Assembly: GCF_000717055.1 (NCBI RefSeq) | Contig: NZ_JNXI01000005.1 | Location: 211,682-275,681, forward strand | Length of the DNA: 64,000 nt | From: Streptomyces iakyrus | GTDB lineage: Bacteria > Actinomycetota > Actinomycetes > Streptomycetales > Streptomycetaceae | Direction: 5' to 3' | Shown here: positions 42,986 to 53,926 of the stretch, in pieces | How the letters are laid out: each line of letters opens with the position of its first letter | Position numbering within the stretch: position 1 is the stretch's first letter | Translations under genes and position numbers: made by a program | Notes under the pieces: model-generated | What the model was told of the DNA's origin: nothing | Databases searched by the model: none | Seen by the model: the letters and a program-made list of their open reading frames with translations, nothing else

Positions 42986-43789
42986 ATGCACAAGGTCATG
43001 ACCAGGACCCAGCCCCGCCCCACCCGCGCCCGACCCGGCACCGACCGCGCCGCCCTGACGACGGCACCCTTCCCGCCGACGAGCACGACTCGCCACGTCT
43101 CGGACGGCACCGCGCCGCGGACACCGGCCGGCACCACACCCCGCGCCTCGGGCGACGCTGCTCCCCACACACCCGCCGGCGCAGCACCTCCGCGGTCCCC
43201 CGGGAGCGGCCGGATGCGGCCTCCCGCGGCGGGTGGGCGCCCGCCGGCCTCCACCCGTGCCAGGGCCTCCCGCACCCGCCCGTCGGACACGCGCCCGCCG
43301 ACCCCCTCCGCGACCCGCACAGCACCCCGCAGGACCACGGGAACGGCCACCATCCCGGAACCCGCGGACGCGACAGCTTCCGCCCCCGCCGAGGCCGGAA
43401 CGGCCCCCCGCGTCCCGGCCCAGGGGTCCCGCCCCGCGGTGATCCCCCAGCCCCTGCCCACCGACCTCTTCGCCGACCTCCTCGTCGCCGTGCTGAGCGG
43501 TCACCGCCCCGTCCACTCGATGCTCCGCCACACCCGTGGCCGCGCCTACGACGAGCTGGCGTGGCTGGCCGAACGCGGCCCCCTGCGCACGCGCGGTGCC
43601 CGTCCCGTCGTCCGCGACATCGGCTACTACGAGCCCCGCCCGGGCGCCATCGAGGCCTTCGCCCGTATCGGTGCCGGCGACCGGCTGCGCGCCATGGCCT
43701 TCCGCCTGGAACTCGGGCGGGACCGCCGGTGGCGCTGCACGGCTGTCGAACTCGGCGGCCCCCGCCCGCCTCGCCCGGAAGCCGACTGA
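42986..43789 (+). CDS. Rv3235 family protein
   Basis: A 267-residue protein starting at ATG 42986 (MHKVMTRTQ) after a GGGGA site. Residues 1-150 are Thr/Pro/Ala/Arg-rich and probably disordered. Residues about 155-267 form the conserved domain (LFADLLVAVLSGHRPVHSMLRHTRGRAYDELAWLAE, then RPVVRDIGYYEPRPGAIEAFARI and a beta segment ending in RWRCTAVELG). This is the Rv3235 family, which in actinobacteria is regularly encoded next to secA. Its biochemical role is unknown; a link to Sec-dependent secretion is inferred only from the neighbourhood. It converges with secA across a tandem-repeat region and a terminator. Confidence 0.82.
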   Translation: MHKVMTRTQPRPTRARPGTDRAALTTAPFPPTSTTRHVSDGTAPRTPAGTTPRASGDAAPHTPAGAAPPRSPGSGRMRPPAAGGRPPASTRARASRTRPSDTRPPTPSATRTAPRRTTGTATIPEPADATASAPAEAGTAPRVPAQGSRPAVIPQPLPTDLFADLLVAVLSGHRPVHSMLRHTRGRAYDELAWLAERGPLRTRGARPVVRDIGYYEPRPGAIEAFARIGAGDRLRAMAFRLELGRDRRWRCTAVELGGPRPPRPEAD

Positions 43790-43894
43790 GGCCGCGAGGC
43801 CGCGAGGCCGCGAGGCCGACTGAAGCTGTCGACGCCGGCTGATGCCCTCGACACCGACTGATGCCGTCGACACCGACTGATGCCGTCGACGCCG
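43788..43894. repeat. Two stacked short tandem arrays before the secA terminator
   Basis: Four copies of the 8-base unit GAGGCCGC/A (43788-43819) start within the stop codon of the Rv3235-like gene. They are followed by four copies of a 19-base unit (43819-43837, 43838-43856, 43857-43875, 43876-43894), each containing a TCGAC core in CTGATGCCGTCGACACCG-type sequence. The last unit abuts the terminator stem. Confidence 0.85.
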
Positions 43895-43926
43895 AAGGGC
43901 CGGACACCCTCGGGTGTCCGGCCCTT
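43895..43926. terminator. Bidirectional terminator between the Rv3235-like gene and secA
   Basis: A perfect 15-base stem (43895-43909 with 43912-43926) ending in AAGGG/CCCTT, so each strand has a short T or A run. It lies 27 bases past the secA stop. Confidence 0.9.
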
Positions 43927-43953
43927 CAAACCGCTACGGCGCCTCGGCGACCG

Positions 43954-46800
<2,847 letters not shown>

Positions 46801-47098
46801 GGGGGTTGGTCTCCTTGCCGGTCGGGCCTGGGACGGTCGGTTACCACTTGACTTACTGAGCAACGGCCATCGTATGCGAGGACCCCACCGCGCCGGGAGG
46901 GCCTGCCGTGACGGCGACCGTCCGCTGCTTCGATTCTGATTCACGTCTGCGTCGAGATTCACGTCTGCTTCAAAGGGGACAACGTGCGGCCCCCTCGGAT
47001 AGTGCCGCACTCCTCCACCGAATTGCACAACCCGTAATCACCTCTTCACCGACGGCAAGCACAAGACATCACGGCCGGCATCCGAGCAGAATCGCCCG

Positions 47099-47665
47099 AT
47101 GGAACCCGTCACCCTCACCACGGACCGTCTCCTGCTGCGCGCGGTGGGCCCCCAGGACACCGACGCGGTGTACGAGGCCTGCCAGGACCCCGGCATCCAG
47201 CGCTGGACCACGATCCCCTCGCCCTACCTGCGCGAGCACGCCCAGAGCTTCACCGAGCAACTGGTCCCGGACGGCTGGAGGGACGGCTCCATGTTCACCT
47301 TCGGCGTCTTCCTGCACTCCGCGGAACTGGCGGGCATGCTCGGCATCACGATGCGCGCCCTGGGCATGGGCGAGATCGGCTTCTGGGCCGCCAAGCAGCA
47401 CCGCGCCAACGGCTACGTCACCGAGGCCGTCCTCACCGTCTGCCGCTGGTCCTTCACCCGCGCCGCACTCGACCGCGTCGAATGGCGCGCCGAGGTGGGC
47501 AACCGGGCCTCCCGCGCGGTGGCGGAACGAGCGGGCTTCACGATCGAGGGCACGCTGCGCTCCGCGACGAACAACAAGGGAGTGCGGCGGGACACCTGGG
47601 TGGGCTCACTGCTCCCCTCGGACATGGGCCTGCCGTCGACGGCCCCGTACCTGCCGGCCCGCTGA
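47099..47665 (+). CDS. GNAT family N-acetyltransferase (RimJ/RimL-like)
   Basis: A 188-residue acetyltransferase. TLTTDRLLLRAVGPQDTDAVYEACQDPGIQRWTTIP is the typical start of RimJ/RimL-type enzymes that acetylate protein N-termini or small amines. The acetyl-CoA site (EIGFWAAKQHRANGYVTEAV) and the RVEWRAEVGNRASRAVAERAGF segment with the conserved Asn are present. Start is ATG 47099. The substrate is not evident. It is followed after 68 bases by the YcaQ-like gene on the same strand. Confidence 0.92.
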   Translation: MEPVTLTTDRLLLRAVGPQDTDAVYEACQDPGIQRWTTIPSPYLREHAQSFTEQLVPDGWRDGSMFTFGVFLHSAELAGMLGITMRALGMGEIGFWAAKQHRANGYVTEAVLTVCRWSFTRAALDRVEWRAEVGNRASRAVAERAGFTIEGTLRSATNNKGVRRDTWVGSLLPSDMGLPSTAPYLPAR

Positions 47666-47733
47666 CCTGCCCCTCCTCCCCGGAGAACCCGCAGGTCACC
47701 CCCGTTGTCAGACCCACCCCCTACGCTGCGACC

Positions 47734-48906
47734 ATGACCACCCCTCGCCCCATCGCCGACCTCTCCGCGGACGAGGCCCGCAGAATCGCGCTCCGCGCCC
47801 AGGGCTTCCTCGGCGCTCCCGACCGCCGTTCCGGTGTCCGTGGCGTCCTCCGCCACCTGGGCGCGATACAGCTCGACACCATCTCGGTCCTGGCCCGCTC
47901 CCATGAACTCGTCCCGTACGCCCGGCTGGGCGCGGTCGGCCGCAGAACGGTCGAGGATGCCTACTGGCAGGACACGCACTCCTTCGAGTACTGGTCCCAC
48001 GCCGCCTGCATCCTCCCCATCGAGGAGTGGCCCCACTTCGCCTTCCGCCGCCGCGCCTACCGCAACCGCCCGCAGTGGAACCACGACCTGCCCGACGGCG
48101 TTTACGACCAGGTCATCAAGCAGCTCCGCTCCGAAGGCCCCCTCACGGCGACGGAGTTGGGCGGCGCGAAGAAGACGAACGACTGGTGGGACTGGTCCGG
48201 CTCCAAGGTCGCGGTGGAACGCGCCCTGATGTACGGCGAGGTGGTCTGCGTGGAGCGCCGCGGCTGGAAGCGCATCTACGACCTCGCCGAGCGCGCCGTG
48301 CCCGACGATTTGCTGCACGACGAGCTGGACGACACCGAGTGCCTGCGCCGCCTGGTCGGTCTGGCGGGCCGGTCCCTCGGGGTGGGCACCCGCGCGGACA
48401 TCGCCGACTACCACCGCCTCAAGGGCGAGCAGGTCGACGCGGTGATCGCCGAGTCCGGCCTGGTCCCGGTCTCGGTCGAGGGCTGGGGCAAGCCTGCGTG
48501 GGCCGATCCCGCGGCTCTGGAGACGCCCCCGCGCGGCCGCCACCGCACCACGCTCCTGTCGCCCTTCGACTCCCTGATCTGGGAGCGGGCGCGCACGGAG
48601 CGGATCTTCGGATTCACGCACCGCCTGGAGGCCTACGTCCCCAAACAGAAGCGGATCCACGGCTACTTCGCGATGCCGGTCCTGGCCGGCGGCCGTCTGG
48701 TCGGCCGCGTGGACCCGGCCCGCGAGGGCCGCACGCTGGTCGCCAAGCAGGTCACCCTGGACGGCACGAAGGCCGTCCAGGCCGTCGCCCAGGCCCTGGC
48801 CGAGGCGGCGACGTGGGTGGACTGCACGGACGCCCGCGTGGAACGGGTCGACACTCCGGAGCTGCGCGAGCCCCTGGCGCGGGAACTCGCCCGCCTTCTC
48901 GGCTGA
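47734..48906 (+). CDS. YcaQ-like winged-helix DNA glycosylase (HTH_42 family)
   Basis: A 390-residue protein of the family that includes E. coli YcaQ (AlkX) and AlkZ, which remove bulky alkylated purines and unhook interstrand crosslinks. The tandem winged-helix core is shown by RRSGVRGVLRHLGAIQLDTISVLARSHEL, SFEYWSHAACILP, GEVVCVERRGWKRIYDLAER and the C-terminal LLSPFDSLIWERARTERIFGF. The catalytic position reads Q-L-D, the form described for the YcaQ-like branch; AlkZ-like members have Q-x-Q. The start is ATG 47734. There is no biosynthetic cluster for a DNA-damaging metabolite in this window, so a general repair role is more likely than self-resistance. Confidence 0.88.
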   Translation: MTTPRPIADLSADEARRIALRAQGFLGAPDRRSGVRGVLRHLGAIQLDTISVLARSHELVPYARLGAVGRRTVEDAYWQDTHSFEYWSHAACILPIEEWPHFAFRRRAYRNRPQWNHDLPDGVYDQVIKQLRSEGPLTATELGGAKKTNDWWDWSGSKVAVERALMYGEVVCVERRGWKRIYDLAERAVPDDLLHDELDDTECLRRLVGLAGRSLGVGTRADIADYHRLKGEQVDAVIAESGLVPVSVEGWGKPAWADPAALETPPRGRHRTTLLSPFDSLIWERARTERIFGFTHRLEAYVPKQKRIHGYFAMPVLAGGRLVGRVDPAREGRTLVAKQVTLDGTKAVQAVAQALAEAATWVDCTDARVERVDTPELREPLARELARLLG

Positions 48907-48915
48907 GACCGCGTC

Positions 48916-49662
48916 CTAGCGGATCTCGAGGATCTTCTCCCGCATCGCGTACACCACCGCTTCCATCCTGGAGTGCAGTTGCAGCTTCTCCAGGATGTTG
49001 CGGACGTGGTTCTTCACGGTGTTCTCGGAGATGAACAACTCCTTGGCAATGTCACGGTTGTTCATTCCCGTCGCGACGAGCTTGAGGACTTCCAGTTCGC
49101 GGTCGGTCAGGCGCGGCGCGGGCACCAGCCGGCGTTCGTCCGTGCGCTGGATCATCGACTTGAACTCGGTGAGGAGTTTCGACGCCATGGACGGGCTGAT
49201 CTGCGACTGCCCGTCGGCCACCGCGCGAATGGCGGTGGCCACCTCGTCCGTGGAGATCTCCTTGAGGAGATAGCCGGTCGCTCCCGCCTTGATGGCCTCG
49301 TAGAGATCGGCTTCCTCGTCGCTGATCGTCAGCATGATGATCTTGGCGCTGGGTGCCACTTCCTTGATGGAGGTGCACGCCTCGATCCCGCCCCGCTTGG
49401 GCATCCGCACGTCCATCAGGACGATGTCGGGCAGCAGGTCGGCGGCCTTCTCGACGGCCTCGGCGCCGTCGCCCGCCTCCCCGATGACCTGGATGTCCTC
49501 CTCGGCCGCGAGCACGATCTCCAGGCCCCGGCGGAACAAGGCGTGGTCGTCCACCACAAGGACTCTGATCGGTTCCTTGCGTGGAGTCCCCGAGTCCGGG
49601 CCCATGCCGACGACGCCGTCGTCGGCATCCTCGTCACGCATCGGTCCGAAGCTGTCCGCCAT
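48916..49662 (-). CDS. Orphan NarL/LuxR-type response regulator
   Basis: A 248-residue two-component response regulator. A Gly/Asp-rich N-terminal extension of about 35 residues precedes the receiver domain (IRVLVVDDHALFRRGLEIVL, phospho-acceptor Asp in DIVLMDVRMPKRGG, LTISD, lysine in GYLLKEIS). The C-terminal LuxR-type helix-turn-helix is complete (LTDRELEVLKLVATGMNNRDIAKELFISENTVKNHV). Start is ATG 49662 after a very strong GGGGGAGG site. No histidine kinase gene is adjacent, so it is an orphan. It lies downstream of hpf on the same strand, separated by a terminator. It converges with the YcaQ-like gene with only nine bases between the stops. Confidence 0.94.
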   Translation of the reverse strand: MADSFGPMRDEDADDGVVGMGPDSGTPRKEPIRVLVVDDHALFRRGLEIVLAAEEDIQVIGEAGDGAEAVEKAADLLPDIVLMDVRMPKRGGIEACTSIKEVAPSAKIIMLTISDEEADLYEAIKAGATGYLLKEISTDEVATAIRAVADGQSQISPSMASKLLTEFKSMIQRTDERRLVPAPRLTDRELEVLKLVATGMNNRDIAKELFISENTVKNHVRNILEKLQLHSRMEAVVYAMREKILEIR

Positions 49663-49807
49663 CGTTCCTCCCCCTGAAGGCTGTGGCCTGAGGTCCTGAG
49701 CCATCGCCAACCCAGAGCAACGACCCACCGGTTGGGCCGTGGCCACCATGATTTCATGCCCGGACGGCACCGGGGTGCCGGAGCGGGGCGCGAAGTGGTC
49801 GCACGGG

Positions 49808-49844
49808 GGTGCCCCTGGGGGCGCACACGCGCTCCAGGGGCACC
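49808..49844 (-). terminator. Terminator after hpf
   Basis: An 11-base perfect stem (49808-49818 with 49834-49844) extended by an inner GCGC/GCGC pairing around an ACAC loop. It lies 23 bases after the hpf stop. Confidence 0.8.
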
Positions 49845-49867
49845 TGTTCCGCTGTCACCCGGCACGG

Positions 49868-50563
49868 TCAGCCGCCGAGCGCACCACCCGCGTCGGGGGA
49901 GTGCGCCTGGGTGACCATCGTGTCCGTGCTGAGGTGGATCACGCCGTAGTCGTAGGCGTGCCGTCGGTAGACGACACTCGGTTCCTTGGTCTCGGAGTCG
50001 ACGAACAGGTAGAAGTCGTGCCCGACCAGCTCCATCTCGTAGAGAGCCTGGTCGAGGGTCATGGGGGCTGCGACGTGGGTCTTCTCGCGGACGACGATGG
50101 GGCCGTCACCCTGCACTTCCAGCGAGCCGATCTTCTTCGTGGGTACGGCCTCGGGCTCCTCCTCGGAAGCCGGCACCAGGCCGTTTCCGTTGAGCGTCGC
50201 CACACCCGGGACGTGGTCGGCGACCTCGGCGGCCGGGATCCGGCGCGCGCCACGGCGCGAGTACCGCTTGTCGTGCTGCCTGCGCAGCCGGGCTTCCAGC
50301 TTTTCCGCCGCCAGGTCGAGCGCCGCGTACGGATCGCTCGCCGCTGCCTCCGCCCGGATCACCGGGCCGCGGGAGCGGAGCGTGATCTCCACTCGGTCAC
50401 AGCGGTCGGCCTGCCGGGGGTTGGGCTCCTTGGACACCTCGACGTCGAGGCTGATCACCTTGCCATCGAGCTTCTGGATCTTCTCCAGCTTCAGCTTCTC
50501 GGCCACGTGCTTCCGGAACCGCTCGGGCACCTCGGTCTTGCGGCCCTTGACGACGATGTCCAC
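49868..50563 (-). CDS. hpf: Long-form ribosome hibernation promoting factor
   Basis: A 231-residue protein starting at GTG 50563 (VDIVVKGRKTEVPERFRKHV) after a GGAG site. The N-terminal domain (about 1-100) is the ribosome-binding YfiA/HPF fold (VISLDVEVSK, VEITLRSRGPVIRAEAAASDPYAALDLAAEKLEARLRR). A charged linker follows, and the C-terminal domain (about 165-225: PMTLDQALYEMELVGHDFYLFVDSETKEPSVVYRRHAYDYGVIHL) mediates 100S ribosome dimers in the long form. The length is typical. It silences and protects ribosomes in stationary phase or stress. The upstream small reading frame at 50583-50732 may be co-transcribed. Confidence 0.96.
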   Translation of the reverse strand: MDIVVKGRKTEVPERFRKHVAEKLKLEKIQKLDGKVISLDVEVSKEPNPRQADRCDRVEITLRSRGPVIRAEAAASDPYAALDLAAEKLEARLRRQHDKRYSRRGARRIPAAEVADHVPGVATLNGNGLVPASEEEPEAVPTKKIGSLEVQGDGPIVVREKTHVAAPMTLDQALYEMELVGHDFYLFVDSETKEPSVVYRRHAYDYGVIHLSTDTMVTQAHSPDAGGALGG

Positions 50564-50582
50564 GCAGAACTCCGTTCCCGGA

Positions 50583-50732
50583 TCACTCCGCTGCGGTGCG
50601 GAGCGTCTCCCTTTTGCACCAGGCTCCGGTGAGTCCCGGAACCTCGGACTCGGTGACTTCCACCTCCTCCCCCGCGAGCGAGATCTCCACTCCACCGGTG
50701 CGAGTGATGAAGAAAAACTCGCAGCACGGCAT
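50583..50732 (-). CDS. Possible 49-residue small protein upstream of hpf
   Basis: A short minus-strand frame starting MPCCEFFFITRTGG and ending with LTGAWCKRETLRTAAE. It has a protein-like composition: aromatic and acidic residues, three cysteines, a tryptophan, and a third-position GC bias in line with its neighbours. A longer version could start at GTG 50804. No ribosome binding site precedes the ATG at 50732, so it may be leaderless, use the longer start or be untranslated. Its stop is 19 bases before the hpf start, and its opposite-strand shadows are less convincing. I do not recognise a family. Confidence 0.4.
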   Translation of the reverse strand: MPCCEFFFITRTGGVEISLAGEEVEVTESEVPGLTGAWCKRETLRTAAE

Positions 50733-50874
50733 TCGGATTCGAGAGGTGTGGCCTGCGGCTTTCCCTCTCAACCGAACATATCTCGCCCGGACGGATGTCG
50801 TCACCCTCTACTGCGGCGTACCTCCGTTCAGGTGAATAGGCCCTCTCGTTACCTGCAACGACACAAGATCTCAG

Positions 50875-51798
50875 TCAGTTCCGGTTTATTTCGAAAGAGT
50901 CCGGAGTTGCCGCGACCACTGCCGCGCACACCACCTCGGCGACTCCGCCGACGTCGCCCGCGCCCGTGTTCACCTGCCGGGCGGGCCTCCGGCCCGTCCT
51001 CTCCTGCCTTGATCCGACGTTCTGTTCCTCTCTGCTTTCCCACGTCTCTCCCGCATACACGGCCGAAGTCCATGAGACGTTCGGAATCGGCCCCGTCACC
51101 CCGAAAGCGGTCTGCCGCCCGCCCGAGACCGCCCGCACGGCACGCGCGGCCTCCGCCAGAGAGGCCCCGGTGGTCATCACGTCGTCGACGAGGACGACCG
51201 CTCCCCCGGAGAGCAGCCGGGCGCCGCCGGGAGCCACCGCCAGCGCGCCCGCGAGATTGTCCAGCCGCTGCCGTGAGCTGAGCCCCGACTGGTCGGCCAC
51301 GGCCCGGCGTTGCCGCAGCACCCCGGCCACCCGGGCCGGAAGCCCCCGCCGCCGCAACTCACCCGCTGCCGCGAGCGCGATCCGCCGCGCCGGATCATGC
51401 CCCCGGGCCCGCACGGCCCGCCGCCCGGACGGCACCGGCACGAGCAGCACAGGAGCCCTGCCGCCCCAGGGCAGGGCCCCTCCGGCCGGCGCCGGAGCCC
51501 GGGCATCCATCAGCCCCGCCCCTACCGCTTCCGCAAGCGCCACTCCGAGCGGTCCGGCGAGCGCCAGGGCACCCCGTTCCTTGTGGGCCAGCAGCGTCGC
51601 CCGGACCTCGTCGGCGTACCGGGCCGCCGCGTGCACCACGGGCAGCCCGGGCGGCTCCGGCACCGGTCGTACCCGCCGCACCGCGCTTCCGCCCAGCACC
51701 GCACGGCACCGCGCGCACAGCACCGTACGAGGCACCCCGCAGCCCCCGCAGTCGCCCGGCAGCATCAGGTCGGTCAGGTCCTGCCACCAGCGCCGCAT
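50875..51798 (-). CDS. ComF family protein (phosphoribosyltransferase-like)
   Basis: A 307-residue protein starting at ATG 51798 (MRRWWQDLTDLMLPGDCGGCG). The N-terminal CGGCGVPRTVLCARC cysteine pairs form the zinc-binding part found in ComF proteins. LLAHKERGALALAGPLG, PVPSGRRAVRARGHDPA and VLVDDVMTTGASL, the PRPP-binding loop, form the phosphoribosyltransferase domain. ComF proteins are linked to DNA uptake in some bacteria, but the role in Streptomyces is unclear. The last 55 residues beyond the domain are not conserved and the stop lies far downstream, so this C-terminal tail looks like read-through into former intergenic DNA. lpqB lies upstream, separated by a strong terminator. Confidence 0.88.
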   Translation of the reverse strand: MRRWWQDLTDLMLPGDCGGCGVPRTVLCARCRAVLGGSAVRRVRPVPEPPGLPVVHAAARYADEVRATLLAHKERGALALAGPLGVALAEAVGAGLMDARAPAPAGGALPWGGRAPVLLVPVPSGRRAVRARGHDPARRIALAAAGELRRRGLPARVAGVLRQRRAVADQSGLSSRQRLDNLAGALAVAPGGARLLSGGAVVLVDDVMTTGASLAEAARAVRAVSGGRQTAFGVTGPIPNVSWTSAVYAGETWESREEQNVGSRQERTGRRPARQVNTGAGDVGGVAEVVCAAVVAATPDSFEINRN

Positions 51799-52005
51799 GG
51801 CCACCACTGTGCCCCTGTGGGCCCGGTCCGGCCACCCCTGTGGACAACCGTGGCGGACCGCCTGTGGACAACCAGCCGCCCTCGCCACCGGCTCGTCCCC
51901 CACACGAGTGACGCCCCGCAGAAGCCCCAGCAACCACGGAGCCACGGAAGCCACGGGCCGGAGGCGACCGACGAGCACCGGCCCCGCGCACGCCCCCCGA
52001 ACGCC

Positions 52006-52049
52006 GGCGGCCGCTCCTGCCGAGTCCGACCTCGGCAGGAGCGGCCGCC
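52006..52049 (-). terminator. Terminator of the mtrA-mtrB-lpqB operon
   Basis: A perfect 19-base GC stem (52006-52024 with 52031-52049) and a 6-base loop, 47 bases past the lpqB stop. Confidence 0.88.
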
Positions 52050-52096
52050 CGCACCCAGCGCACCCCGGCCACACCTGCCACCGGGGCGCTCACAGC

Positions 52097-53926
52097 TCAC
52101 CCCGGATAGACCGGCGCCGTCCCCTCCGTCACCTTCTGCCACTGCTCGCCCGAGGGCAGGCGGACGATGCCGTCCACCGAGTACGCCACCAGCGGCAGCT
52201 GGTCGTCCTCGGCAGCGGTGACCTCCTTGACGCCGGTCAGAGCGGCGGGCGCCGGCACGTCCGGCGTGGAGCCGTCGACCTGGACGTACCGCATCTGCTC
52301 GACGCCCCCGTGCTCGCGCCCGACCACCACGAGCCGGCTGTCCCCGGCCCACGACATGGTGGTGACCTCCTCCAGTTCCGGCGTCGCGGAGCGCAGTTCC
52401 ACCACCCTGACGGCCGGCTTCTCACCCGGCTTCTCGTCCCGCTCGATCAGACCGATCAGCAGGGCCTTCTTGCCGCCCTTCTCCACGACGAGCGCGATCC
52501 GCACTCCGTCGGCGGCGACCCGCACGGACTGGATCCGTCCGTCCAGGTGCGGCGTGCGCACCTCTACCGGATCGCCCTTGCCCTCCTCGAAGAGGAGCAG
52601 CCGGGGACGCTCGGGATCGCGGTCGGCCACCCACAGTCCGTCGTCCGCGTCCCAGCTGGGGGGCGTCAGCCGGTCCTTCTCGGACCGGCCCTGGCTGCGC
52701 AGCACCGGCTCGCCCAGCGATCCGCCCGAGACGAGCGAGCCCACGTACAGCGACCGGCCGTCGAGGCTCACGCCGGCCGCCGTGTGCTCATCACGCGACA
52801 CCGCCACCGACCGCAGCGCCGTGTCACCCTCGCCGAGGGCGCCCGGCGCCGGGTCAGGCTCGTTGCCGCTGCTGCCCGCTGCGATCCGCACGAGCCGGTG
52901 CTTGCCGTCGACGAAGTACAGGTAGTCGGGGTGCCGCGCCGAGCTGCGGGAGGCCGCCGAATCGGCCCCCTCCTGCGTGAGCGAGCACAGCTCCGCCCCT
53001 CCGGCCCGCAGCTCGACCTCCTCCACCGCGGGGCTGAGGTTGCGCAGCGTGAAGAGCATCTGGGCGGCCATCTCCTCGCACCGGTTGGTGCCGATGCCCG
53101 CGGCCTTGTCGTTGAGCGGGACCGTCAGCTTGCTCCGGTCGTCCGGCGTCAGCGCCCCGGCGTCCTTCGCCAACGCCGTACCGGTGGGGAAACTCGATCT
53201 GACCACGGGTCCGAGCCACCGCGTGGGCCCGCTGAGCAGGGAACTCACCATCTGCGTCATGGGCTCCACACGCCGGCGCACGTAGATGGGATCGGCGACC
53301 GCCGTGGGCCGTGACTTCGATCCGGCCGCCTCGGTGTTCGAGGCGAAGTAGTACTTGCTGACGGACATGTAGTTGCGCTGGAAGTCCGACTCGCCGATGA
53401 CGACGCCCTGCGGCAGCGCGTCGATCCGCCACTGCCGCTTGTCGTCCTGCGTCAGGTGCACGCTCCTGCCGTACGCCCCGGTCGCGGGCGCGTACGCCTG
53501 CTGGGCGTCGACGGTGGCGACCTTGGTACCGGTCAGCATGTACGAGATCTCGCCGGTGTCCTCCCCGCCGCCGCCGGGCTCGGGCTTGGCACCCGGCCCG
53601 TCCGTCAGCACCGTGGCGGACGCCTCGGGCCGCCACGTCTTCGCGGCGTCGCCGGTCAGGTACTGGCGCGCGGTCTTGTACTGCGGATCGTCGCTGGTGA
53701 GCGCCTCAAGGAAGCCCTGCACGATCTCCGAGGGCGACGCGTCCTCCCCCGGCGGCACGGCGAACACCTGCACCTGGGTCTCCTGGCGCGGTGTGGACTC
53801 CACACCCCGCAGGTCCCCGCTGTCCGGCATCGAGGCACAGCCCGCCAGCACCAGAACGCCACCGGCGGCGTACGCCATCACTTGCGCAGGCCTGCGCCGG
53901 CCGCGCCCCTCGCGGTCAGCGCCCAC
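52097..53926 (-). CDS. lpqB: Lipoprotein LpqB, partner of the MtrAB system
   Basis: A 609-residue lipoprotein. The signal peptide ends in a VLAGC lipobox (cysteine near residue 30). A GerMN (sporulation/germination) domain (about 190-300) follows an N-terminal mixed domain, and the rest looks like a beta-propeller (LYFVDGKHRLVRIA, SLYVGSLVSGG, GLWVADRDPERPRLLLFEEG). In actinobacteria LpqB binds the extracellular part of the MtrB kinase and modulates signalling; that role is family knowledge. The GTG at 53926 follows GGGGAGG and overlaps the mtrB end by 11 bases, so the two are coupled. Confidence 0.95.
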   Translation of the reverse strand: MGADREGRGRRRPAQVMAYAAGGVLVLAGCASMPDSGDLRGVESTPRQETQVQVFAVPPGEDASPSEIVQGFLEALTSDDPQYKTARQYLTGDAAKTWRPEASATVLTDGPGAKPEPGGGGEDTGEISYMLTGTKVATVDAQQAYAPATGAYGRSVHLTQDDKRQWRIDALPQGVVIGESDFQRNYMSVSKYYFASNTEAAGSKSRPTAVADPIYVRRRVEPMTQMVSSLLSGPTRWLGPVVRSSFPTGTALAKDAGALTPDDRSKLTVPLNDKAAGIGTNRCEEMAAQMLFTLRNLSPAVEEVELRAGGAELCSLTQEGADSAASRSSARHPDYLYFVDGKHRLVRIAAGSSGNEPDPAPGALGEGDTALRSVAVSRDEHTAAGVSLDGRSLYVGSLVSGGSLGEPVLRSQGRSEKDRLTPPSWDADDGLWVADRDPERPRLLLFEEGKGDPVEVRTPHLDGRIQSVRVAADGVRIALVVEKGGKKALLIGLIERDEKPGEKPAVRVVELRSATPELEEVTTMSWAGDSRLVVVGREHGGVEQMRYVQVDGSTPDVPAPAALTGVKEVTAAEDDQLPLVAYSVDGIVRLPSGEQWQKVTEGTAPVYPG

